Shown piece after piece: positions 43,564 through 50,533 of a stretch of DNA of 64,000 bases. This stretch comes from Noviherbaspirillum aerium (GTDB lineage Bacteria; Pseudomonadota; Gammaproteobacteria; Burkholderiales; Burkholderiaceae_D). Positions within the stretch are counted from its first letter, which is position 1, and every line of letters begins with the position of its first letter. The position numbers were made by a program, and so were the translations under genes. Location: assembly GCF_008929045.1 (NCBI RefSeq), contig NZ_VFAH01000009.1, positions 1-64,000 of the forward strand. Direction: 5' to 3'. The notes beneath the pieces are model-generated. The model did no database searches. It worked only from the letters and a program-made list of their open reading frames with translations, and was not told the origin of the DNA.

Positions 43564-44580
43564 ATGAAGAAGCTCGTCAATGCCATCGCCATGGCGCTCG
43601 CGTTCACCGGCACCGCCGGTGCCCTCCAGGCAGTCCACGCCGCCGACTACAAGCCGCGCATCATCCGCTTCGGCTACGGTCTGGCCGAGGACAGCAACCA
43701 GGGCCGCGCGGTCAAGTACTTCGCCGACGACCTCAACAAGCGCACCGGCGGCAAGCTGAAGGCCAAGGGCTTCGCCAGCGCCAGCCTCGGCAGCGACACC
43801 CAGATGCAGAATGCGCTGATCGGCGGCGCGCAGGAAATGACGGTGGTGTCCACCGCCACGCTGGTCGGCATCGTCAAGGACTTCGGCGTGTACGATCTGC
43901 CGTTCCTGTTCGCCAACGAGAAGGAAGCCGACGCCGTCCTCGACGGCCCGTTCGGACAGAAGCTCGCCGCCAAGCTGCAGGACAAGGGCCTGGTCGGCCT
44001 GGTGTACTGGGAGAATGGCTTCCGCAACCTGACCAACACCAAGCGCCCGGTCGCAAAGCTCGAAGACCTGCAGGGCATCAAGCTGCGCGTAATGCAGAAC
44101 CCGGTGTACATCGACATGTTCAACAGCTTCGGCGCCAACGCGGTGCCGCTGCCGTTCTCGGAACTGTTCACCGCGCTGGAAACCAAGACGGTCGACGGCC
44201 AGGAAAACCCGGTCAATACCATCCAGTCGAGCAAGTTCTATGAAGTGCAGAAATACCTGTCGCTGACCAAGCACGTCTACAGCCCGTGGATCGTCCTCGC
44301 CAGCAAGAAGTGGTGGGATGGCCTGTCGGCCGATGAAAAGAAAGCCATCCAGGAATCCGCCGCCGCCTCGCGCGATTACGAGCGCAAGGACAGCCGCGAA
44401 GCCGCGGTCAAGGCCGTCGACTTCCTGAAGGAGAAGGGCATGCAGGTGACCGTGGTCAGCGATGCCGAACTGACCCGCATGCGCGAGAAAGCCAAGCCGG
44501 CTTTCGACAAGTTTGCGGCCGAAGGCGGCGCCGACGTGATCAAGGATCTGCAGGCCGAGATTGCGAAGGTCCGCAAGTAA
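43564..44580 (+). CDS. TRAP transporter substrate-binding protein (DctP type)
   Basis: A 338-residue periplasmic binding protein. ATG 43564 is chosen for the signal peptide MKKLVNAIAMALAFTGTAGA and the GGAGA upstream. LYWENGFRN-type sequence here reads GLVYWENGFRNLTNTKRPV, and KLRVMQNPVYIDMFNSFGANAVPLPFSELFTAL includes the conserved Arg that binds the substrate carboxylate. VDGQENPVNTI completes the signature. The carboxylate-binding Arg fits gluconate or a related sugar acid; the exact ligand is inferred from gntK. Confidence 0.93.
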   Translation: MKKLVNAIAMALAFTGTAGALQAVHAADYKPRIIRFGYGLAEDSNQGRAVKYFADDLNKRTGGKLKAKGFASASLGSDTQMQNALIGGAQEMTVVSTATLVGIVKDFGVYDLPFLFANEKEADAVLDGPFGQKLAAKLQDKGLVGLVYWENGFRNLTNTKRPVAKLEDLQGIKLRVMQNPVYIDMFNSFGANAVPLPFSELFTALETKTVDGQENPVNTIQSSKFYEVQKYLSLTKHVYSPWIVLASKKWWDGLSADEKKAIQESAAASRDYERKDSREAAVKAVDFLKEKGMQVTVVSDAELTRMREKAKPAFDKFAAEGGADVIKDLQAEIAKVRK

Positions 44581-44632
44581 GGCAGGCAAGAAGAGAGAAA
44601 CCCGTTCCTGCTCGCGCAGGAAGCAGGATCAG

Positions 44633-44667
44633 CAGGGCCGCGCCGGTGTCAAGCCGGCGCGGCCCTG
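44633..44667. terminator. Bidirectional hairpin terminator between the TRAP operon and trmB
   Basis: CAGGGCCGCGCCGG (44633-44646) pairs perfectly with CCGGCGCGGCCCTG (44654-44667) around a 7-base loop. The T-tract on the plus strand is weak (ttcatt). It lies between convergent genes and probably serves both. Confidence 0.7.
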
Positions 44668-44672
44668 TTCAT

Positions 44673-45431
44673 TCAACGACGGACGAAGACCAAATCCCAG
44701 ACGCCGTGGCCGAGCTTGAGGCCGCGGTTCTCGAACTTCGTCACCGGCCGGTATTCCGGCCGCGGCGCATAGCCGTCAGCGGTGTTCTTCAGCATCGGTT
44801 CATCGCCCAGCACCTGCAGCATCTGTTCCGCGTATTCCTCCCAGTCGGTGGCGCAATGCAGATAGCCGCCGGGCACAAGGCGCGAGACGAGCAGCTGCAC
44901 GAACGGCGACTGGATCAGGCGGCGCTTGTTGTGGCGCGCCTTGTGCCATGGGTCCGGGAAGAACACATGCACGCCCGCCAGGGAATCCGGCTTGACCATG
45001 TGCGTCACCACCTCGAAGGCATCATGCTGGATCACGCGCAGGTTTTGCAGATCCTGCTCGCCGATCAGCTTGAGCAGGCTGCCCACGCCCGGCGTATGCA
45101 CTTCCACGCCGACGAAATGCTTGTCCGGCATGCCGGCCGCGATCTTCGCCGTGGTATCGCCCATGCCGAAACCGATTTCCAAGATGGTCGGCGCACTGCG
45201 GCCGAAGGCCTGGTCGAAATCGAAAGCCTGCTTCACATAGGGAATGCAGAACCGCGGGCCAAGGGCGTCAATGGCGCGCGCCTGAGCGATGGACAGACGC
45301 CCGGCGCGGGTCACGAAACTGCGGATGCGGTGCTCGGTCGGGTCGTACAGCATTTGGCGCGCGCTGCCGTTGTCAGCGCCCTGGTTACCTTGGTCGCTTT
45401 GTTCGCTCTGGTCGGATGGATTGTCGGACAT
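44673..45431 (-). CDS. trmB: tRNA (guanine-N7-)-methyltransferase
   Basis: A 252-residue SAM-dependent enzyme that makes m7G46 in t[19 protein letters not shown] is motif I (about residues 84-99), and [20 protein letters not shown] is the TrmB signature with the conserved Asp and the His-rich loop. [15 protein letters not shown] follows. The N-terminal 30 residues are rich in Ser, Asp and Gln. ATG 45431 is preferred; the frame continues to a TTG at 45452, without a ribosome binding site. A terminator of the tRNA-Gly gene ends 19 bp upstream. Confidence 0.93.
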   Translation of the reverse strand: MSDNPSDQSEQSDQGNQGADNGSARQMLYDPTEHRIRSFVTRAGRLSIAQARAIDALGPRFCIPYVKQAFDFDQAFGRSAPTILEIGFGMGDTTAKIAAGMPDKHFVGVEVHTPGVGSLLKLIGEQDLQNLRVIQHDAFEVVTHMVKPDSLAGVHVFFPDPWHKARHNKRRLIQSPFVQLLVSRLVPGGYLHCATDWEEYAEQMLQVLGDEPMLKNTADGYAPRPEYRPVTKFENRGLKLGHGVWDLVFVRR

Positions 45432-45450
45432 GCTCGGATTGGAAAAATGC

Positions 45451-45478
45451 AAATAAAAATGGCACCCGCCGGTGCCAT
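45451..45478 (-). terminator. Rho-independent terminator of tRNA-Gly
   Basis: On the minus strand ATGGCACC and GGTGCCAT (complement of 45459-45478) form an 8-bp stem with a GGCG loop, followed by TTTTTATTT (complement of 45451-45460). It ends tRNA-Gly transcription just before trmB. Confidence 0.85.
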
Positions 45479-45490
45479 GCGTCTTGATGT

Positions 45491-45564
45491 TGGAGCGGGT
45501 GAAGGGAATCGAACCCTCGTCGTAAGCTTGGGAAGCTTCTGCTCTACCATTGAGCTACACCCGC
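45491..45564 (-). tRNA. tRNA-Gly (anticodon CCC)
   Basis: A 74-nt tRNA on the minus strand. The acceptor GCGGGTG pairs with CACCCGC, the discriminator is T and CCA is encoded. The D-arm reads GCTCAATGGTAGAGC, the T-arm GAGGGTTCGATTCCCTT, and the anticodon loop TTCCCAA gives anticodon CCC. The anticodon stem has one mismatch at its base. It resembles E. coli tRNA-Gly(CCC). Confidence 0.93.
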
Positions 45565-45574
45565 GTTAGGCGTG

Positions 45575-45604
45575 ATTTTACGCGGGTTCGACAAAGTTTT
45601 TCAA
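45575..45604 (-). promoter_or_regulatory. Promoter of tRNA-Gly
   Basis: On the minus strand, TTGAAA (complement of 45599-45604), an 18-bp spacer and TAAAAT (complement of 45575-45580). Both boxes match at 5 of 6 positions and end 10 bp before the mature tRNA 5' end. Confidence 0.65.
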
Positions 45605-45704
45605 ATATGAGAGGCGACGAGAGAAGCCAGCGAACGACCTGGCCTTCCCGCACCTGCCTTACAGCATCATTACTTGTCGAACTATAGACCTGCCAGGATA
45701 GGCA

Positions 45705-45950
45705 TTAAGATTCCCGGTGCCCGAAATTAACTCTCTTCTTCGCATGGTGCTTGAACATCCGGTAACCTCCCCATCCTCCAGCAACGATACCGACTCCGGC
45801 GATAATCAAGAAGACTTTTACGTTGCGAGACATGTCATCTTCATTCGTATATAGGGGCCCATAAGCCCACCCTGCAAGCCACAGGAAGGTATAGGCACCG
45901 ATCGCTCCAAGGATCATTCCTGTCAATATCAAGACAATAAGTGCCATCAT
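45705..45950 (-). CDS. Small two-helix membrane protein, candidate immunity protein of the Tae4-like amidase
   Basis: An 81-residue protein with two hydrophobic helices (residues 1-30, MMALIVLILTGMILGAIGAY, and about 45-64, VKVFLIIAGVGIVAGGWGGY) separated by an acidic loop (YTNEDDMSR), ending in a basic tail. ATG 45950 overlaps the amidase stop codon as ATGA, so translation is coupled; the frame is open to 45968. I do not recognise a family. Known Tae4 immunity proteins (Tai4) are small soluble periplasmic proteins, so if this one protects it does so differently. Position is the only evidence for immunity. Base composition is lower in GC than the flanking genes. Confidence 0.55.
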   Translation of the reverse strand: MMALIVLILTGMILGAIGAYTFLWLAGWAYGPLYTNEDDMSRNVKVFLIIAGVGIVAGGWGGYRMFKHHAKKRVNFGHRES

Positions 45951-46422
45951 GTCATGGCCCAAAACCAAACGGACTCTGCCTTTTTATAGTCCGACCAGAC
46001 GCCGGGAATATGAATACCTCCCTGAATCCGGACCAAGGATGTCCAATCAGTAAGCCGGGATCCGTTCCATAAATCGATGTGATCGCCTTGCTCATTCGAC
46101 CCCCAATAATCCTGAAAGAAGACGATCCCAGTTTTACCCGCCATGCTGCCAAATGCCTCTTTACCCGAAAGCTTCTGTGCATTTGTAGGAAGCACGCCAG
46201 GTCTTGTTAGCCAGTTTGCCATCTCTTGCGCACGGATCGCAATTTCGGCCTGTCCTTTTGCCATGAAAGCGTTCCGGTAAATGTCTTCATATTGAATCCT
46301 GAGCGCGACAGCGCTGCATACAGGTTAATGGCGCACTGGTTGGGATAGGTTACCGGATCGAGCAGTGGCGCGATGCCTTGCGTTTTTGGGTGATTGCGCC
46401 ATATGTCAGAGAATGCCGGCAT
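45947..46422 (-). pseudogene. tae4: Tae4-type peptidoglycan amidase effector, interrupted by a frameshift
   Basis: An amidase gene split between two frames. The 5' part starts at ATG 46422 (AAAGGA seven bases upstream): MPAFSDIWRNHP and NQCAINLYAALSRSGFNMKTF, with the catalytic Cys at about residue 30. The 3' part continues in the -1 frame: AEIAIRAQEMANWLTR, GKTGIVFFQDYWG and GDHIDLWNGSRL, with the catalytic His at about 115, ending SVWFWAMT. The join lies at the AAAAGG run (complement of 46254-46259); one extra base there gives a continuous protein of about 158 residues, normal for Tae4. Tae4 cleaves the D-Glu/mDAP bond in rival peptidoglycan after type VI delivery. It may be a real pseudogene or a sequencing error in the homopolymer. 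Confidence 0.8.
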
Positions 46423-46555
46423 CAAATATCCTTTCAAAAAGGACCGCTCAAGCTATTTAATTTAAAAGATGCAACCTTGCCAGGGACGAGGGCAACGGGT
46501 AAGGGCATCGGGCTGATACTTTGGCACCGTAAAATTCTTCCGGTATAGAGAAGGC
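46423..46555. other. Gap between the Tae4-like gene and the LprI-type gene
   Basis: 133 bp, moderately AT-rich. It contains the AAAGGA ribosome binding site of the amidase gene and may hold its promoter. No hairpin or other clear element is seen, so the two gene pairs of the cassette could still be read from one transcript. Confidence 0.3.
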
Positions 46556-47419
46556 TTAATCCTCCCTTGGCATGAGTTCAATACTTTCCAGCCGCGAGGA
46601 CATTGCTTGTTCAAGACACGCTGCATTTGACTTGCAGCGATTACGCTGTACAAGCCAGGCGCGCTGCTCTTCCTTGAGCGTGGCCAGGGACTTTTGCAGT
46701 CCGGCTTCCCGCATTTCGTGTGCCGCAGCGGCGAACGAACGCGCGACACTCACATCCAGCCTGGAAAGAGGAACCGAGCCGCAGATGGTTCGTTCGCTTC
46801 CGGTTGAGGCTTTCCTGCAATCGAAGGAAGGATCGGGACGCGCACCGTCGGGCACGCGCTTCAGCTCGAGTACGGTTTCGTCATACCAGCGTACGGCAAG
46901 CCGTCCAGTCTCGGTACGCAACACCCAGGCACCCTGTATCCCGCCTTCATGTCCCAGGTTGATTCCCCACGGTTTGCCATTGCATGTCACCGTGAACGCT
47001 GCAGCCTTTGGATTCTTGGGAAGCCGCAGTTGGTAATCTTCGGCAGTGGGGGCTACCGGTGCGACGGTGCGTCTTGCCATGCTCGCCTCGATCAATTTCT
47101 CTACAGGCAGTGATGCCGCAATTCCGGGCGACTGGCAATCCTGCCGTTCGGGGGTGTTGGAGGTAATGCTTCTGGAAGAAATTTGAAAGACTCTGCCGGT
47201 GAGACGAAAATCATCAGGCCGGTAGAGCAGGGTGCGTGTCGCTCCCGTGTCGACGTAGACCTTGGCAACTTCCCAGGTGCCGATGATATCGGCAGGGATT
47301 GCAGAGTGTGGAGCGGCGAGCGTATCGATAGCATGCGAGTGGGTTGCCATGCATAGGGAGAGGATTGCAATTTCAAAAGCGAACCAGGGCGAGCGAAGCG
47401 GAAGAATTCTGGGAGCCAT
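46556..47419 (-). CDS. Exported protein with C-terminal LprI (lysozyme-inhibitor type) domain
   Basis: A 287-residue exported protein. ATG 47419 has GAGG upstream and gives the signal peptide PWFAFEIAILSLCMATHSHA. Residues about 30-190 form a domain that opens IIGTWEVAKVYVDTGATRTL and that I do not recognise further. The C-terminal part (about 200-280) is an LprI/DUF1311 domain: PSFDCRKASTGSERTICGS, then LDVSVARSFAAA, LKEEQRAWLVQRNRC and ACLEQAMSSRLESIE, with its conserved cysteines. LprI of Mycobacterium inhibits lysozyme. The gene starts 10 bp after the lysozyme-like gene, so it is very likely the protective partner of that enzyme. Confidence 0.75.
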   Translation of the reverse strand: MAPRILPLRSPWFAFEIAILSLCMATHSHAIDTLAAPHSAIPADIIGTWEVAKVYVDTGATRTLLYRPDDFRLTGRVFQISSRSITSNTPERQDCQSPGIAASLPVEKLIEASMARRTVAPVAPTAEDYQLRLPKNPKAAAFTVTCNGKPWGINLGHEGGIQGAWVLRTETGRLAVRWYDETVLELKRVPDGARPDPSFDCRKASTGSERTICGSVPLSRLDVSVARSFAAAAHEMREAGLQKSLATLKEEQRAWLVQRNRCKSNAACLEQAMSSRLESIELMPRED

Positions 47420-47429
47420 GTGTCTTGCC

Positions 47430-48344
47430 TCAAATGCCTTGGTAGTGGCCATAAAGGTATAAGGCAACTTCATGATCGCGGCGGCGTACAAGGCCCCTGA
47501 ATACCACGCCCTTCGAGGTCACGACAGACCTGATCGTTTTCATCGCATTGGCGACATGCCCCTCGTTGATCTGATGTGCAACGGTACGGAACTGGCCGCC
47601 GGGATTGTATGCGAAGGAAACCAGGGCATCGAATTCATGCTGAAGAAGGTCAATATTGATCATCCTCTTCACTAATGACTCGTAACGAGGGATGACATGC
47701 CTGAGCAACTGCATTTCCTGCATCCGGTTTAGTTTGACGAGTGATCCATGGTCCTCGACAAATTTTGCCGCCGCTTGATTCGCCAGTCCGGCTGCGTTCG
47801 CAATTTGTCGAGCGACAGAAGCCGCAAGGCCGATTGCCTGCATGTCGGCTGCCACTGACGCAGCGCTTCTTTCTTTCATGTCGTAGCCCGGTCCCAGAGT
47901 CACTCCGCTAGCTCCCCGAGGCCAGTGGAGCCGGTTGCTCACTTCCGCCAACGCTTCATGGCCGTAGATGAAGCTCAATCCTTGGTGGGAGGTGCAGAGT
48001 GCGGAACTTGGGCGTGATATGCCCTGAGGGACGGGCAGTATTTTTGCCGCAGAAGATGAATGAATAACACTGCCGCCAATGTTTCTGATCGCATCGTCAT
48101 TGCTTGGTCTTGCTCGATGGAGCGGATGCCCAATGCTGGCGAATAGCCCCAGCGCGCCAAAAGTCTTGGGGCCGGCAATGCCATCGGGGAGCATGCCTTT
48201 TCGCCTTTGAAAACCTCTCACCACGCCTTCGGTCTGAGCACCGAATCGCCCATCGATAAATAACTTTTCACCATGTTTGGCAAGAGCTTCCTGAAGCTCA
48301 CGTACCTTGGTGCCAGTTGAACCCTTTCTTAGTATTGCCACCAT
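47430..48344 (-). CDS. Peptidoglycan-binding, lysozyme-like muramidase (putative antibacterial effector)
   Basis: A 304-residue protein without a signal peptide. ATG 48344 is chosen because GAGGC lies upstream; the frame runs to 48419. Residues 5-68 are a PG_binding_1 domain (LRKGSTGTKVRELQEAL, FIDGRFGAQTEGVVRGFQ, GPKTFGALG). A linker leads to a phage-type lysozyme-like domain (about 120-300). FIYGHEALAEVSNRL has a Glu (about 130) in the place of the T4-lysozyme catalytic acid, followed by GVTLGPGYDM and LQHEFDALVSFAYNPGGQF. The missing signal peptide and the LprI-type gene next to it suggest a type VI-delivered effector. A prophage endolysin is the alternative, but no phage genes are near. 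Confidence 0.78.
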   Translation of the reverse strand: MVAILRKGSTGTKVRELQEALAKHGEKLFIDGRFGAQTEGVVRGFQRRKGMLPDGIAGPKTFGALGLFASIGHPLHRARPSNDDAIRNIGGSVIHSSSAAKILPVPQGISRPSSALCTSHQGLSFIYGHEALAEVSNRLHWPRGASGVTLGPGYDMKERSAASVAADMQAIGLAASVARQIANAAGLANQAAAKFVEDHGSLVKLNRMQEMQLLRHVIPRYESLVKRMINIDLLQHEFDALVSFAYNPGGQFRTVAHQINEGHVANAMKTIRSVVTSKGVVFRGLVRRRDHEVALYLYGHYQGI

Positions 48345-48647
48345 GCCGCCTCTGCAAAATGTAATGATCAGCCCACGCGCAAGAAAACCATGGGCGCCAA
48401 GAAATTGACAAAGTAGCATTGATATTGCGTTTATTGCAATGGTTTGGATGTATGTATCTGTAAATTAGAGCGTTAGTGGAGGAGGGCAATCGAAGAATTG
48501 CGCTCTTGCGGTGACTCCCGGGGGATAGGAAAGACTCGTGCTACGAGTGACAGGTACAGCACCTTTGCAAGGTGCTGCAATCTTACTGGTTCCCGGCCGT
48601 CGCACGGCCATGCAACGCACTCGTTGCAAGTGCGTTCCGCAGTTCCT
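48345..48647. other. Intergenic region between the muramidase gene and hpf
   Basis: 303 bp between two minus-strand genes. The half next to the muramidase gene (about 48345-48480) is AT-rich. It contains candidate minus-strand promoter boxes (TTGTCA or TTGCAA with weak -10s) and a small dyad, ATTGC-N6-GCAAT. The half next to hpf holds three successive hairpins, annotated separately. No gene is seen. Confidence 0.45.
48557..48636. repeat. Three successive hairpins downstream of hpf
   Basis: Three inverted repeats follow the hpf stop codon. 48614-48636: AACGCACT/AGTGCGTT. 48595-48609: GGCCGT/ACGGCC. 48557-48577: CAGCACCTT/AAGGTGCTG. Stems are 8, 6 and 9 bp, all perfect, with loops of 7, 3 and 3 bases. 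None has a T-tract. They may stabilise or terminate hpf mRNA. Confidence 0.65.
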
Positions 48648-48995
48648 TTACATATCCATACCCGAGGCACTGATATTCTTCAGCGCCTCGTTCTTGTGGC
48701 TCTGCACCTTGTCCTTGTGCCGCACGACCTGCCGATCGAGTTTGTCGACCAGGCCGTCGATTGCCGCATAAAGATCCTCGGCATAGTGGTCGAGGTGAAT
48801 CACATTGCCTTTGACGCGCAGGTTGACTTCCGCACGCTGCCGCTTGTCCTTCTCCGAAGGCTTCTCGACACCGAGCACGATGGCGATATCGATGATCTGA
48901 TCGAAATGGCGGATGACGCGCTCCAGCTTGGTTTCAACATATTCACGCAACGCCGGGCTGATATCAACATGCTGGCCGGTAAGCAATAGGTTCAT
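48648..48995 (-). CDS. hpf: Ribosome hibernation promoting factor
   Basis: A 115-residue HPF/RaiA-family protein that binds the 30S subunit decoding region and drives 100S ribosome dimers in stationary phase. [31 protein letters not shown] and the [41 protein letters not shown] stretch are diagnostic of short HPF. The start codon is preceded by a perfect ribosome binding site. The usual neighbours rpoN and ptsN are absent, so this copy stands apart from the standard cluster. Confidence 0.94.
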   Translation of the reverse strand: MNLLLTGQHVDISPALREYVETKLERVIRHFDQIIDIAIVLGVEKPSEKDKRQRAEVNLRVKGNVIHLDHYAEDLYAAIDGLVDKLDRQVVRHKDKVQSHKNEALKNISASGMDM

Positions 48996-49000
48996 GAATA

Positions 49001-49009
49001 ACCTCCTTT
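49001..49009 (-). promoter_or_regulatory. hpf: Perfect Shine-Dalgarno site of hpf
   Basis: AAAGGAGGT on the minus strand, five bases before the hpf ATG. It is fully complementary to the 16S rRNA tail and much stronger than most in this window, in line with rapid HPF synthesis. Confidence 0.85.
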
Positions 49010-49313
49010 ATGCAATGGAACAAATTGACTGCGATGGGAGTGAGGGCGATGTCAATCGCCGCATCACGGTGATAGCGATGAGATAACTTGCGGCGTGTCA
49101 GGTTCACTGTAATTCAACTTTCTGGCTTGAATTGGGTGTTGCAGCGCAAGGGCCTAAGCAGGAATCAAGAAGAATTCCGGAAACGTTTGATGCCGAGCAT
49201 TGCTCGCGTAGAACCACGCGTTATCTTGAATGAAGCCAAAACTGCCATTCTTCAATATTGCCGCCAAGACGGCAACGATCGGCTCGGCATCAACAATACA
49301 ATCTGGAGACAAC
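49010..49313. other. Divergent intergenic region between hpf and the PHB-depolymerase-like gene
   Basis: About 300 bp between divergent genes. On the minus strand, TTGACA (complement of 49050-49055) is a perfect -35 for hpf and sits inside a small dyad, GGCGAT-GTCA-ATCGCC, but a good -10 is lacking. The plus-strand side has a GGAGA ribosome binding site before ATG 49314. The frame of the esterase gene is open from 49230, without further support for that start. Confidence 0.4.
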
Positions 49314-50531
49314 ATGACACCCACTTTCGGTCGGACCGCCGGCGCCTTCCTGCTTGCCGGCGGCGCAGTCCTGTCCCACTCTGCAAGCGCAGTCGTCGTC
49401 ACGCTGCCGAAGTACAACGTCAACGTGGCGGAGGTGTCGGTATCGGGCATTTCGTCGGGCGGCTACATGGCGGCGCAGATGCATTTCGCCTATTCGAAGA
49501 CCATCCGCAAGGGGGCCGGCATCATCGCCGGCGGGCCGGTGTACTGCTCGCAGGGCAATGTGTCGATCGCGACCGGGCCGTGCATGGCCGATACCGGTTC
49601 GCGCAATCTTTCCTATCTCATTTCCACGATCAACACCTGGTCGGGCAACGGCTATATCGACCCCACCTCGAACCTGGCCGCATCGAAGGTCTATCTCTTT
49701 TCAGGCACCATCGATTCCACCGTCCGGCAACCGGTGATGAATGACTTGAAGACCATGTACGGCAATTACGTCCCGGCGGCCAACGTGGTCTACAAGAACA
49801 ATCTCGCCGCGGAACATGCGCTGGCCACCGATTACTATGGCAATGACTGCAGCGTCAACAGCAGCCCCTACATCAACAACTGCAACTTCGATACCGCCGG
49901 CGAAATCCTGAAATGGATTTACGGCGCATTGAATCCGAAGAATGCCGGCACGCTGAACGGCAGTTTCGTCAATTTCAACCAGCGCTCCTTCTGGGGCAAC
50001 GGCGATCCGACCAATCATGGCATGGCCAATGACGGCTGGGCCTATGTGCCTGCGAACTGCGCGGCAGGGCAGGCCTGCAGGCTGCATGTCGTCTTTCATG
50101 GATGCAAGCAGAATGTCGCCACTGTCGGCACCCAGTTCTACCAGAGGACCGGCTACAACCGCTGGGCCGACACCAACAACATGATCATCCTCTATCCGCA
50201 GGCGAACACGACCTATGCCAATCCCAACGGCTGCTGGGACTGGTGGGGCTATGACGATGTGAATTTCCCGGCCAAGAGCGGCGGGCAGATGGTCGCGGTG
50301 AAGACGATGATCGACCGCGTCGTCAGCGGCAGCGCTTCGGCGCCGTACACCTGCGCGCAATGGTTCAGCAGCAACTATGAGCACGTGTACTACGGCCGCG
50401 CCTACGCATATGGCGGCAATGCCTATGCCACCAATTCGAACCAGTATCTCGGGTATTACTCGACGGCTGCCTATACCGATGTGCGCAGGACATCGGCGGG
50501 GTATTACGCCTACGGGAAATGTCCGGCCTGA
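49314..50531 (+). CDS. Secreted poly(3-hydroxybutyrate) depolymerase-like esterase
   Basis: A 405-residue secreted alpha/beta-hydrolase. ATG 49314 (GGAGA upstream) gives the signal peptide FGRTAGAFLLAGGAVLSHSASA. The lipase box is GISSGGYMA, with nucleophile Ser47, and RLHVVFHGCKQN is the oxyanion-hole motif of PHB depolymerases. WADTNNMIILYPQANTTYANPNGCWDWWGY follows. The C-terminal 60 residues are rich in Tyr, Asn and Ala (YYGRAYAYGGNAYATNSNQY) and may bind polymer. Its place is outside the cytoplasm, so it would degrade environmental PHB or oligomers; substrate range is inferred. Confidence 0.88.
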   Translation: MTPTFGRTAGAFLLAGGAVLSHSASAVVVTLPKYNVNVAEVSVSGISSGGYMAAQMHFAYSKTIRKGAGIIAGGPVYCSQGNVSIATGPCMADTGSRNLSYLISTINTWSGNGYIDPTSNLAASKVYLFSGTIDSTVRQPVMNDLKTMYGNYVPAANVVYKNNLAAEHALATDYYGNDCSVNSSPYINNCNFDTAGEILKWIYGALNPKNAGTLNGSFVNFNQRSFWGNGDPTNHGMANDGWAYVPANCAAGQACRLHVVFHGCKQNVATVGTQFYQRTGYNRWADTNNMIILYPQANTTYANPNGCWDWWGYDDVNFPAKSGGQMVAVKTMIDRVVSGSASAPYTCAQWFSSNYEHVYYGRAYAYGGNAYATNSNQYLGYYSTAAYTDVRRTSAGYYAYGKCPA

Positions 50532-50533
50532 TA

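Noticed and set aside
45491-45564. tRNA-Gly as the integration site of the peptidoglycan-attack cassette
   Set aside because: The cassette lies on the 5' side of the tRNA, while integrases normally use the 3' end. There is no integrase gene and no second copy of the tRNA end at the other border.
46250-46265. Programmed -1 frameshift in the Tae4-like gene
   Set aside because: The heptamer C AAA AGG is not a classical X XXY YYZ slippery site, and no downstream pseudoknot is apparent. Other Tae4 genes are single-frame, so mutation or read error is more likely.
47430-48344. Prophage remnant (endolysin gene)
   Set aside because: No holin, spanin, tail or integrase gene is near. The LprI-type partner and the adjoining Tae4-like amidase fit an antibacterial effector cassette better.
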